DNA of 64,000 bases from Nautilus pompilius (taxonomy: Eukaryota > Mollusca > Cephalopoda > Nautilida > Nautilidae), in the NCBI GenBank assembly GCA_018389105.1, contig JACATO010001577.1, positions 59,457 through 123,456 on the forward strand, written 5' to 3'. The position numbers and the translations under genes are program-made. Within the stretch, counting starts at the first letter, position 1, and each line of letters begins with the position of its first letter. This document shows, piece by piece, positions 47,246 to 58,369 of the stretch. Under the pieces are notes generated by a model. That model saw only the letters and a list, made by a program, of their open reading frames with translations, was not told the DNA's origin and made no database searches.

Positions 47246-48697
47246 CAGTGAATTGGATATTTGTACAGTTGAAACCTCGATACTATTCGGTTACAACAAC
47301 CAGTTTAGACTGCGAGGTTGCGTGTATTATTATTTACAACGCAAAATTATAATTTAGTTGTGAAAATCAAAAAAGGATTTTATTTTTCACCAGATTTACA
47401 TGAAACAGAAAACTGATTATCTTCAAGAAATATTTATTTTCGCAATCTTGAGGACCACTCGCCTGGCATCTCTCTAGAAAAATAGCCACAGAGTCTTTTA
47501 CGTTTCCTTGCTGGTGCCACGGTTACCCAACGCCATATTTCCTCTCAAAGATGCTTCGTTGGATTCAAGTGAGAATTTTCAGGGGCCACCGCAGAAAATG
47601 TAAACATTTGCTGTTGTTGTATTTTTTTTTTAGGAATGGTATCACTCGCTTTAAATCACGATCATGTTAACCCGCTACATGCGGACCAATTATTTTCTTA
47701 GAAGAAGGCGACATCTGATTCAGCAGAATTCTCTCCGGCTTCTTTGAATCCATATTCCCTTTGACGAATAAGAGCCTGGCGGCAAATTTAGCCATCACAC
47801 AGTCTCAGAATAGGGCTGTGATGCTTCTCAGTGGAATTCAAACATTTCGGCTGGTATTTCTACCTTGATTTGCGTCACACCACGCTGGATTTTTGATACA
47901 CGCGGTCATAAATGTCCCACAAAGAGCATATCAGGCAATGCTGAGGTGCTTTCAACGTCTTAAGGCGATGACGAAAGACTGCTCTCTGGCCATCCTATTT
48001 TTCGATTTGGCAAGACGCAGCCTCCTACGAATGACTTTAACTCCAATGGCAATCTCCATCTCAGTAACCAAAAAAAAAAAAAAAATGCTAATATTTCCCC
48101 ACCCCCCCAACTAAATAGCTGGGTATTACATATCTGACAATCCTATTAATTGTCTTTTCCCGGGCGCCCTTTCCGATCGGCCTTATTTACAAGAGCAGAT
48201 TTTGTAAACTTATACACCGAACTGTTGCGTGGCATACATCAAGTCTAGACGCAATTCTGCCAGCACTATAACCTTTCTGGTGACAATCAATAATTTTATG
48301 CCCGAGATCAGTTAACAGCTCTCTGCTCTTGGCCATTTGTTAAGACTAATCAGCGGACCGGACAAGAACATCCAGATTATATTTATCTGGTTCTGGTCTT
48401 GCTTACTGGTCCTGACATCACCGCTGATTGATCAAAACACGGATAATATGCGAAAAAGAACAATTGACCGTTATAACGCGACCGTCACCTGATCTGTGGG
48501 CAGATCTTTAGTGAACGCATATTCCTTTGAGATGGCAATGATTCACGTTTTAAGGAAAAAGAAAAAAAAACGAGTTCCATTATTTCTCATTAATTTTTTT
48601 TTTTTTAGGTTGTAAGTAAAAAGTAATACACAGCTGCGTTTGGCTTAATCAAATATTACCATACTTTCCAATGTACAGATATTTATCGTAGCCAGTG
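47246..48697 (-). mobile_element. Tc1-type transposon, decayed, ends recognisable
   Basis: The right end, read inward, is CACTGGCTACGATAAATATC followed by TGTACATTGGAAAG, and a TA dinucleotide lies just outside. The left end begins CAGTGAATTGGATATTTGTA and then CAGTTGAAA. The two share GATA-TTTGTACA-TTGAAA-like sequence, so they are diverged inverted repeats. The span of about 1.45 kb is normal for a Tc1 element. The transposase it carries is annotated separately. The left boundary is less certain than the right. Confidence 0.7.
47455..48336 (-). pseudogene. Tc1 transposase pseudogene
   Basis: An ATG at 48336 opens MAKSRELLTDLGHKIIDCHQ, continuing with KGYSAGRIASRLDV. This is the N-terminal paired-type HTH of Tc1 transposases (family MAK..ELS.D.R.kIV.lH..G...). 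The linker and first catalytic region are scrambled by frameshifts. The catalytic C-terminal half is visible at 47.75-47.5 kb. LLFVKGNMDSKK is followed by ERILLNQMSPSSKK (family VDGTMNaekY..iL...LlPS). WPLKILT then corresponds to WPSQSPDLNPIENLW with the last Asp/Glu region degraded, and HLWEEIWRWV follows. FLERCQAS, near the end, matches the family RRCQAVI. Many stops: the copy is inactive. Confidence 0.82.
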
Positions 48698-49924
48698 TAT
48701 AAATAAGTAAGTATTGAAAAGTAAATCTGCATGCGAGTAGGAACAAAAAAGAATAATGAGGAACTGGGAGATTTAAAGATGGCTTGATGGCCAGGGATTC
48801 TTTGATTTTCAGAACAATGTTATTTGGCTAAATTAAAAATTCTAAGATCCGACTACATGCAACTGTGAAAATATTAGTGGGAAAGTAGCGGAAAGTTATT
48901 GTCCTTATCCTACACATGCTGTTATCAGTAGATTTTAATAAACTATAACGTAGATTTAAAATTATAAACAGAAGTATTAAACCGTATTAAATAAAATGTG
49001 GTAAATCATAATTGAATAGAATACAATATATTACAAATGAAATTTTGAAATTTATTTTAAATTTTTTAACTTAGTAATTGATTTACACAATTTTCGCTTA
49101 ATTGAAAATCGAGCACCACACGTTTTCATTGTTCGGTAAAACGTTTTCACCTGGGATTCTAAACTGATTTTGAGAACTACTTTCCTCCTGAAATTTTCCA
49201 GATGCTTATCAACCACAATTTTTGCGAATTAAAAAATTTTTTTTTGCATAATTTTTCTGAATGATTTCCATTCACAGAACAGATTTTTTTTTCAAAATTA
49301 AACAGTGTCCGGAAGTGTTAATTCTAAATGCTGAAAACAAGCCAAATAAATAGTTAATATTAATCGTTAAAAAAAAAAAAGAATATTTTCCTTTACCGCT
49401 TGGAACAGGTGCTGCCTGCCTACTTCTTAATGCTTAGAAATCAGCTACATTTCTTGCAGCCCCAAATTTGCGATGGCGCTGTTGATGACGCCCCGGCAGT
49501 CCTTTTAAAGATAAAACTCGAAACTTGCCTTTCAAAACGTCTCACGACGCTCAGAACAGCGCTTTAACATTCGTAAAAGTTATCAGTGATTCCACGTCAG
49601 CTTGGAAAGAAAAGAGGTGACCGTCGGTTTAATTATCAGAGTTGCTCCTTGGACACTCCGTTTATTTATTACTTAGAACATTTGTTGGAACGATGTGAGA
49701 CCGATACATTTTTTTTTACTTATTGTCATTGATACTTTTCGTGCCCAGCCATCTGTTCAAACCTTATTTAGTTCTATACGCCTCAGGATGGCGATTTTCA
49801 CAATAGGGAAGTAGTTCTTTAATACTTCGGAAAGTATCCACCAAATTAGTTTTTTGAGTACGAATCTTGAATTAGAAGATTAATTTTTTAGAGATAAAAT
49901 ATAATGACAAAAAAGTTAAAAACA
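48698..49924. other. AT-rich intergenic sequence, no gene seen
   Basis: Long AT-rich stretch with frequent stops and poly-A/T runs (for example 49369-49380). A short GC-richer patch at 49.45-49.65 kb shows no domain. Confidence 0.5.
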
Positions 49925-49955
49925 TAATAATAATAATATAATAATAATAATAATA

Positions 49956-49992
<37 letters not shown>

Positions 49993-50280
49993 TAATAATA
50001 AATAATAATAATAATAATAATAATAATGATGATGATGATGATGATGATGTGATGATTATGATGGTGATAATAATAATAATAATAATAATAATAAAATAAT
50101 AATAATGATGATGATGATGATTATTATGATGGTGCTAATAATAATAATAATAATATAATAATAATAATAATAATAATATATACTAATAATAATAATAATA
50201 ATCATAATCTAATAATAATAATAATGATGATGATGATGATGATGATTATGATGGTGATAATAATAATCCTAATAATAATC

Positions 50281-50311
<31 letters not shown>

Positions 50312-50520
50312 CTGATGATGCTGATGATGATGATGCTGATTATGATGGTGATAATAATAATAATAATAATAATAAATAATGATGATGATGCTGATGATGC
50401 TTATGATGGTGCTGATAATAATAATAATAATAATAATAATAATATCCTCCTAATAATCATAAATCTAATAATAATCTAATAATAATAATAATAATCCTCA
50501 TAATAATAATAATAATCCTG
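49925..50520. repeat. Compound (AAT)n/(GAT)n array with higher-order units
   Basis: About 600 bp in which (AAT)n blocks are interrupted five times by (GAT)n followed by a shared tail TTATGATGGTG(A/C)TAATAA. These occur near 50029, 50107, 50224, 50313 and 50380. The spacing is 67-117 bp, so larger blocks have been duplicated, not just single triplets. Confidence 0.9.
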
Positions 50521-51162
50521 TGGACCCAGAAATATCGTAAAACCAATCAAATCCAAAAAAAAAAGAAACTTCTGTTCGGAAAACGCTAATCTTCCCCGGA
50601 TTTCTATTGCTCTTAAATTTTGACTCCTTATTTTATTATTCTTCATAAAAGATTTCTTCTTTTGGACAATTATTTTGATTTAAATTAGCCTCGGGGAGAA
50701 GCTAATTAATCTTATCTAAATTGTGGTAAAATTAATTTGTGCAGAAGTCATTCATTAGCCACTGCTCGGGTGTTTTCCATCTGAACTCGCGCACACGTCT
50801 CTGCATTAAATGTCCGATTAGTATGCAGAGTGAAGTAACATTCTCTTCCCAACAATTGACGCTTGATCGGAGCGTACTCGATATGGAGTATTCACAAATT
50901 AATGTAATAGCATGCATAAATTCTTAATAAAAAGTATTGGCAAAAAAAAAAATGATAGAAACGGAATATGTATGAAGAACGAATATTAAACGTATCAATT
51001 CATGTGATCAAGGCTCCGGTGCGAACTGAGAGAGTTACCGACTATAAAATGATCCGGGTCGCACGCCAGCGCAAAAGAAAGAACAACAAGCAGAATTTTT
51101 TCTTAAAATATACTGGATTTTTATTCATTGAACTTGTTTGAAAGGAAGATTTTTAAATTGGA
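50521..51162. other. AT-rich intergenic sequence, no gene seen
   Basis: Overlapping 61-62-codon ORFs on both strands (50732-50927) have no recognisable domain. Nothing else is visible. Confidence 0.45.
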
Positions 51163-51176
51163 GATTATTATTATTA

Positions 51177-51269
<93 letters not shown>

Positions 51270-51290
51270 TATTGATGATGATGATGATAA
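51163..51290. repeat. (ATT)n microsatellite
   Basis: About 36 ATT units with one TTT irregularity, ending in (GAT)n. The poly-Tyr ORF is a translation of it. Confidence 0.95.
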
Positions 51291-51979
51291 TAGTAATAGA
51301 ATTTATGTAAAAAATTAACATATATAAAACGACTACACTTAATTCTAATTTAATTAGATTTTGTTCTTGAAGTACTTGGTTTCGAAATGGAATATAATAA
51401 ATAATACAAATACAGTATGCATAATATGCTTATCTGTGGATGAACAAGAACGCTTCGTTATTCGCCTGAGCGAGTATTAACTACAGCGGTGTGGAGGCCT
51501 TCATGAGCTGTAGTGAACTGTTAGAGCGATAATAAATAGAATACGCTAGTGATTTTGTTTGACTGCGTAGGTTAAATTTTTTTAAAAAATACGATCTAAT
51601 TTTCGCAATTAATTAAACTTTTCTCTTGTGTTTCTTTAAATGGTTGATATCAGTTCTTTTGGCTAAATTATTTAAGGATGTTGGCCTTTTTCGAAATAGA
51701 ACATTATATTAAATATAAACGTAGATCTACAATGTCACCAGGTGTAATCTCCCAATTTGCCAATGAGACGTCAGGGTGATGTGCTTTTTTAGGACTAGCT
51801 ACGTATGGCCAGGTTACCCCTCAGCGCTCCCAATTTTCCGGACTCTCTTGGGATGGGAGAGGCCACTTCAAACACGTTCCCCAATTGAAATGCGGCCGAA
51901 GCTGTTTATCATTGTCTCAGGGAATGTTCAAAATAGAGGGGACATCATGAATAGTTGCTACAGCGCCAGCAATTCTTAA

Positions 51980-52120
51980 TTAAGCCTATAGATGTGGCTA
52001 TAATCGACGTCATACACTTTGGCACTCAATTAGGGGGTCAAAGATAATGTCGGGGATTGTTGTCTCGCTTTACATCTAATTAGGAATTACTGGTGTTGTG
52101 ACAGCTCTCCTCCTCTGAAG
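51980..52120. promoter_or_regulatory. Candidate enhancer-like motif cluster
   Basis: Within about 140 bp there are CAATTAGG and CTAATTAGGAATTA (homeodomain cores), GTCAAAGATAA (TCF/LEF-like next to GATA), ATTGTTGTC (Sox-like) and TGTGACAGCTC (Meis/TALE-like). The block is repeat-free and lies in a mixed-composition island (51.72-52.2 kb). This is inference from motifs only. Confidence 0.28.
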
Positions 52121-54967
52121 CAACTGCTTGTGTGCCCCCTCCCGGTCCCTCTACCCAAGACAAAACAAAAGCTTAAACATCACGGTTGGATTGCACGTGA
52201 CCACCCCAATTTGAAAATCACGTATGTTTCAGCAGTGTCGAGTACCAACGAAAGTTACATAACAAAGCGATGCTGGTTTTTATTCTATCTTAATTAATGT
52301 TGTTTTAATTCGGCTAAGAGTTCGATCAGGTAGCTGTTTATTCTAAACATCTTACTTAATATAGATGAGCATCCTTTAAAGCTTATCTAATTGGAGTAAA
52401 ACTTTTAAAAAAATTATTTAAAACCGTTTAAGTAATTAATGTGTATTATTGATCGTGATTCTTAAAGTCGATAGCAAAGATCAAGCGAACTCTTTGATCT
52501 GGTATTTCCTGCGCCAAATATACCTTCTCCGCATTTTACCGTGATCCGTAGAAATTTACCTTCGTTAGAAAAGTTCTACAGATCTATCGAAAATCCATCA
52601 TTACTTCGAAACATCAACAAAAGGAAAACTTTCGTACGATGTTCCCTTCTCTTTTTTCTTCGGTGAAGAATTCAGATACGGTCCTTGTGGTATGTCAAGC
52701 TTAATTAGCCCCTCTCTTCGGAGGTTTGTTTTAGACGATACGACGATTCTCTGCTTACATCATAACAATAAAAAACGGAAACTGTTCCGATTTCCTGCCC
52801 TCACCACGTGATTTAAGAAAGAGATGACTAAAAGATCGAGCTCCGCCAACCCGACAGGTACGGTGGCTGAACTGTCGGGAAAGGTCCGCGCGTGAAGCGC
52901 GTGGAAAGTCGAGGGAAAAAGGCCACCGCCGAGCAGAGGCTGGGGTTGTAGAGACCGGTGGTGGCTGGAGTGGGGTTCGACTCTTTCAGACAAAGTAAAG
53001 GAAATCTATAAGAGCATCAATGTCTGATTGCTGGGTCTGCGCCCGCGCGCGCGCTAGGCTGAGTGCTCGTGTAACACATTACCGTGACTGGCAGACCAAG
53101 AATGCTTACATGAGCTTGAGGTTAATAATCCAGGCAAATCCTCGCTTCTCGCATTTAATGAATCGTGTCTTTTGTTTATATCAGCCGAATAGGCTTCCAC
53201 GTCTAGATCGTGAACCCCTTGAAAGCATTTGCTGGAAATTAAGCGTAGCCTAACAAAAAAAGAAAGAGGATCTAGCGAAGAGGTTACTCCGGTAGATAGA
53301 ATTATTGTATCGATATTACAAATTCTTTCTCGCTCCAAGCTACTTCTCTATGTATAACCTACAATCATCAGAGGATATTCTGGTTGAAGACACGTGCGCT
53401 CTGTCTTTTCTTTTTTAAAGCTTTGTTGTCATTTTCCTAGTCACGTTTTACCAGAACCACTTGAACAAGAAGTCTGAAACAACAATCACCATAATATCAC
53501 ACGTAGACTTAATTAAGGCACTTTCGCAATGACTTCGGGATAGAAAGTACTACGTAATTCCTGCTATTAGAAACAGCTGAAAAAATAATATCGCTGCAAA
53601 GAAATTCTATTACCATTAAATTGTGTGTGTGTGTTTAACTAAAAATGTTTTTCATTTCTTTTAATTAAAAATAAATTCTAAAAACTGGAGACAGAAGGAT
53701 ATATGCAACTAATAACTAGGTACGAACGGTTAACAAACAGAATTAAAATGAAATAAAAGCGATAATAATAATTAATTGCAATAAGATCGTTGGAAGGAAT
53801 ATTTCACCGATAGCATCTCGAACAGCAACACGTGACTATCGCGCGATTTACCAAAGTTCCCCCGGAATATAAAGCGCACACCATTGAGCTGATCTTCCCA
53901 TTTGGATTACGCAACTTATTTCTGCCAATGGAAATTCTTCTCAGCTTATCGTATATCGATGTATCCGTAATGGCTCGCGTCAGAGGAACGACTTCCGGCT
54001 TACGGCGAAACATTCGTCTTTACTACGCTTAATCAGCGCCACCTCGCACTGAGGCGCAACAAAGGGTTAGTGACGTAAATTCCAATTAAAGAGCACGGTA
54101 AATCAACCCTGGCTTTAAAACTGTGATTGCGTTTACTTAGACGTACAAAAAACAAAAACAATTAGCTATACGAGATGAATGTTAGGAAGCGGTTGGTTAG
54201 AATAGATATTCGGTGACACGGGATGACCATTGAGAACAACGTCGTCCGTTTTGTCTCAGCTATTTTCTGAATTTGTTTCTTATCGCTCGTGAAACTCTCA
54301 AAATAAACACACGCACGCACGCACACATGTACACAAAAGAAACGAAAAGGTAGTGATTTGAACCAGACAGACTGTCGCCAATTTAGCTCAAATCACATCA
54401 AAAGAGATGCATTTCAAAGGCTTTGCGAAACAATCCACTTCCCTTTCCTTATTTTCTCTATTTTTTTTGTATATACCCGTCTTTTCCTCTCGGGCCGCTC
54501 ATTATCTCCCGCTGTTACATCAAAAGACAGCACAAACGCTCGTGTACTCCACATACACTTTGTCCCGAACCACAAGAAGAACGCCATGTGATTCCAATAG
54601 CTTTCTTCCCTCCAGCGGTTTTCCTACATTGAGAACTTATGAGATGTTTACACTGTTACCTGAGAGACTACATACATCCTAGCGGCGAAAAAGGAGAAGG
54701 AAGAAGGAAAAAAAAGGAAAAGAATGTATATTTTCTGAAATAGCGCGTCCCCGTCACACTAACCAACTTGATGCAGATGTCTTTATGTTTGGGCCGACAC
54801 GTGTTACAGCTTCAGTCAAGCGGAAGTTTTCCCCAGGACTTCACATGAAAGATCTTGACAGACGGATAAGAAGACACCGGGAGCTGCTCGCAAGGAAGGA
54901 GCGAATAAATTCTGAATGATTTCTAACACGCAGCATCCGTTTATTACGGAGGACTGTTTCACACAAA
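52121..54967. other. Intergenic sequence with GC-richer patches
   Basis: AT-rich at 52.25-52.7 kb, GC-richer at 52.78-53.25 kb with a GCGCGCGCGC run near 53046-53055, then AT-rich again. Patches at 53.8-54.07 kb and 54.36-54.68 kb have several overlapping plus-strand ORFs without any domain I recognise. Confidence 0.4.
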
Positions 54968-55050
54968 TCTCTCCACTCTCTCTCTCTCCATCTCTCTCGC
55001 TCCCTCGCTCGCTCTCTCTCTCTCTCGCTCTCCTCTCTCTCTCGCTCTCG

Positions 55051-55145
<95 letters not shown>

Positions 55146-55180
55146 CCTCTCCTCCCTCCCTCCCCATCTCTCTCTCCTCC
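54968..55180. repeat. CT-rich array with CTCG units
   Basis: About 210 bp of CT repeat with scattered CTCG units and CCTCC interruptions. The long Arg-Glu ORFs on the minus strand and the Ser-Leu ORF on the plus strand are its translations. Confidence 0.95.
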
Positions 55181-56989
55181 AAACATGCATATATTTTCCT
55201 TCTCCTAAATTCTCAGTTGATTTATATTGTATCTTCATCGTAATTTTTCAGTCACATTATTAAAATGAATTGAATGACTGATGAGAAACCACAAACATTT
55301 ATTCAATGAAGAGATACATTTAAAATCCAGCTGTTCACTCAGGAGCAAGTATTAAAAAGCCACCATTTATTTAAATCCTTTATCCTTTGTGAATTCAAGA
55401 AAACAACCGGGTATCTCTCATCAGAACAACGCCAAAAGTAATAAGTAAGTCAGCGAAATAACACTGCGCGGCTTTACAATTAACTTCACATTTAAAACCT
55501 ATCCCCACACACCTGGACAGAAAACGAAACATCTTTACGGTAGATATACTTGTTGTTGTTTTTCTTTTTGGTTATTTTTACCCATAATGCAGTTAACCTT
55601 GCTGATGGTTTGGCTAATACATCCGTCTCATTGAAAGAGTCCTCTTCGGTTTCTCTTTCCTTATAAATAAACCTTTCAAACCGCCTACATCCTGTTGTTG
55701 TTGCAATTTTTTACTTAGTTTATATCAAACAATGCTTTTTAAAATCGTCTTTAAATAAAAAAAATCTATCTCGGTTACCGGTTTACTTTTAAATATTTAT
55801 TTTTCTTTTAGCAGATTTGCGGGCAGCCGAAGGCGGTTTTCCCTGTTGTCTTTCTTCTCCGTTACCTGAGGTAGATGGACTGAAGTCCGGAGAGTCGCAC
55901 CGATTGGTCCACCGCCGAATCCAGTTACCCGTTCATTTCATTTTCATACCTTTCTGTTTTATTCACCAACGCTTGAAGCGGCCCTGGATTTCGGTGCTCG
56001 TGCCCGAGTTCGCTTTGAGCACAACCCTTAACGCGATTATTTAAATCGCTGTATTAGTTATTTGATTAAGGATTTGTATTTTTGTTGCTTGTGTTTTTGT
56101 TTTTTTTTTTGTCAGGGCCGTCGGCGGAAGACCGAGAAGGTTTTCACGTTATGGCGAGGCTCTACAAGCCATATCGGCCTCAACAGGGATCGCGCTCGAG
56201 CCCTCAGCCCCGACAGGCCGGTCGGCACCCTACTCGCTCGGCTATCCGCCGCCGGAAGTTGAATACTTAAAACCAAATTGATAACCACGCGACCTGATGA
56301 GAAACAGGCTTGTTTCCAGCGAAAGTCAAATTTCCGCAAAGTTGGCGCTAAACTCTCAGCTAATCCAATGTTTTGTTTTTAAAAAGGAAAGCGGAGTAAG
56401 TTACTCTCACGAAGTCTGTTGTGGAATTTGTCGCCACCTTTGATCAGATCTGAAACAAAAGTTGAATTTCGCTGTAATTTATTAAATAGAATATTAATGC
56501 AATTTTTTTCTTTTTTTTCGCTCGTTAATAACCCAGTATTTGCATTTCCCTGTTGAGAAGGCAAATAAAATTGTATTCCTCGACAACAGTTTCCGAGCCA
56601 CTTGTTTACTTTAAATCAATTTTAAGTTTTCAATTAAATTCAGAAACGTTTTGTGGAGACTGGAGCGAATTTAAAAGGTTTTCTCGTCCGCTTATAACTT
56701 TACAAGATTTCTTAAGAACGCGGTCAGGTCGGATTCGTCTTCATGTTCTTTTAGTGGCAAATGCGTGCAACATTTATTGTTTCCGTTGACACTTTCTGAA
56801 ATGTCACTATTGTTTCCGGCCTCGTAGAGAATCTGAAGGCCTTTTAAAAGCCAAATAATTTCCTTCTCTTTATAAATGAACTGGCGCCTGGATATGGGAG
56901 GGCAGATGAAATTAAAGAGAAACTAACGGATTACACAGCTTTATATTAAAAAAAGAATTCGGACACTGCGTGTGAGTTTGTGAGTTTTC
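55181..56989. other. Intergenic sequence, no gene seen
   Basis: AT-rich up to 55.8 kb. GC-richer patches lie at 55.82-56.03 kb and 56.11-56.27 kb, the latter after a poly-T run and open in several frames. No recognised domain. Confidence 0.4.
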
Positions 56990-57690
56990 GAATGTGTGTG
57001 TGTTGTGTGTGAGTGTGTTTTTGTGTATGTGATTGTGTGTGAGAGTGTTTTTGTGTATGTGATTGTGTGTGAGTGTGTTTTTGTGTATGTGATTGTGTGT
57101 GAGTGTGTTTTTGTGTATGTGATTGTGTGTGAGAGTGTTTTTGTGTATGTGATTGTGTGTGAGTGTGTTTTTGTGTGTGATGTGAAGTGTGTTTTTGATG
57201 TGATTGTGTGTGAGTGTGTTGTTGTGATGTGATTGTGTGTGAGAGTGTTTTTGTGTATGTGATTGTGTGTGAGTGTGTTTTATGTGATTGTGTGTGAGTG
57301 TTTTTGTGTATGGATTGTGTGTGAGTGTGTTTTTGATGTGATTGTGTGTGAGTGTGTTTTTGTGATGTGATTGTGTGTGAGAGTGTTTTTGTGATGTGAT
57401 TGTGTGTGAGTGTGTTTTTGTATGTGATTGTGGGTGAGTGTGTTTGTGATGTGATTGTGTGTGAGTGTGTTTGATGTGATTGTGTGTGAGTGTGTTTTGT
57501 GTATGTGATTGTGTGTGAGTGTGTTTTTGTATGTGATTGTGTGTGAGAGTGTTTTTGTGTATGTGATTGTGTGTGTATGTGATTGTGTGTGAGTGTGTTT
57601 GTGTATGTGATTGTGTGTGAGTGTGTTTTTGTGTATGTGATTGTGTGAGTGTGTTTTTGTGTATGTGATTGTGTGTGAGTGTGTTTGTGG
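56990..57690. repeat. 30-bp GT-rich minisatellite
   Basis: About 24 units of roughly 26-30 bp. Each unit combines GTGTGTGAGTGTG, a T-rich GTTTTTGTG and TATGTGATT, with short deletions in many units (especially 57177-57540). The regular outer units and irregular centre suggest old decay in the middle. Long His/Thr/Asn-rich minus-strand ORFs are its translations. Confidence 0.95.
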
Positions 57691-58369
57691 GTCTCATCCA
57701 ACGTTATATAATTTTTTGAACTGCATTTAAAGCAAATAACCATTTCCTTTTCTTTCCTATTTTAATTAATTAAATTGCTTTCGGTCGATGTTCCTTAAAA
57801 GATAAAACTAAGATTTTAGCCTGAAATATTTTGCAAGTTTTAATTTATTAACAAGAACAGAGGATGGAGCAGGGTAGACGATAGAAAATACTTTTCACAT
57901 TTTTGATCTCTTTCTGTGTCGGTCATAATTCTCGGTGCTGGTCGGTCTAAAATCGCAGTCTTGCATACTGTAAATTCCCTGTTCGCTTGTATTCCTTCCT
58001 CTAAGTTTCTCACATGTCGTAGATGAACTATTTGCAAACATCTGTACACGAAGCTGACTTATTCCTTCAATGATCGTGATTTTTACTCCAGTCGTTTTGT
58101 GAAAACTAAAACAGATATGATAACTCTACGGTTGACTTGAGTGGCGTCACGGTTGTCATTTACCCTGACTTTTAAACTGGAGATCCTTTGTTACAGTCTA
58201 CTCTCAAACTGTTCCCTGCTCTTTCATTTCACGGGTCAGGTACTCCGACTTTCTCTGCTCTCCTGCTGTAAGCAAAAGAAGAAATGTAGTTTTTTAATAG
58301 AAAAAAAGAACAACTAGAACGGTATCTTTCAATAATATTTAGTTGATAGTGATTATTAAAGACAGAAAA
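57691..58369. other. Intergenic sequence downstream of the non-LTR remnant
   Basis: Mixed unique sequence in which the 3' untranslated part of the neighbouring non-LTR element may lie. No poly-A tail or tandem 3' repeat typical of such elements is clear. Confidence 0.35.

Noticed and set aside
54816-55263. Arg-Glu-rich and Ser-Leu-rich ORFs
   Set aside because: Translations of the CT-rich array, with only short unique flanks.
56912-57743. His/Thr/Asn-rich proteins of about 260 residues
   Set aside because: Two frames of the same GT-rich minisatellite, both open because its codons happen to lack stops.
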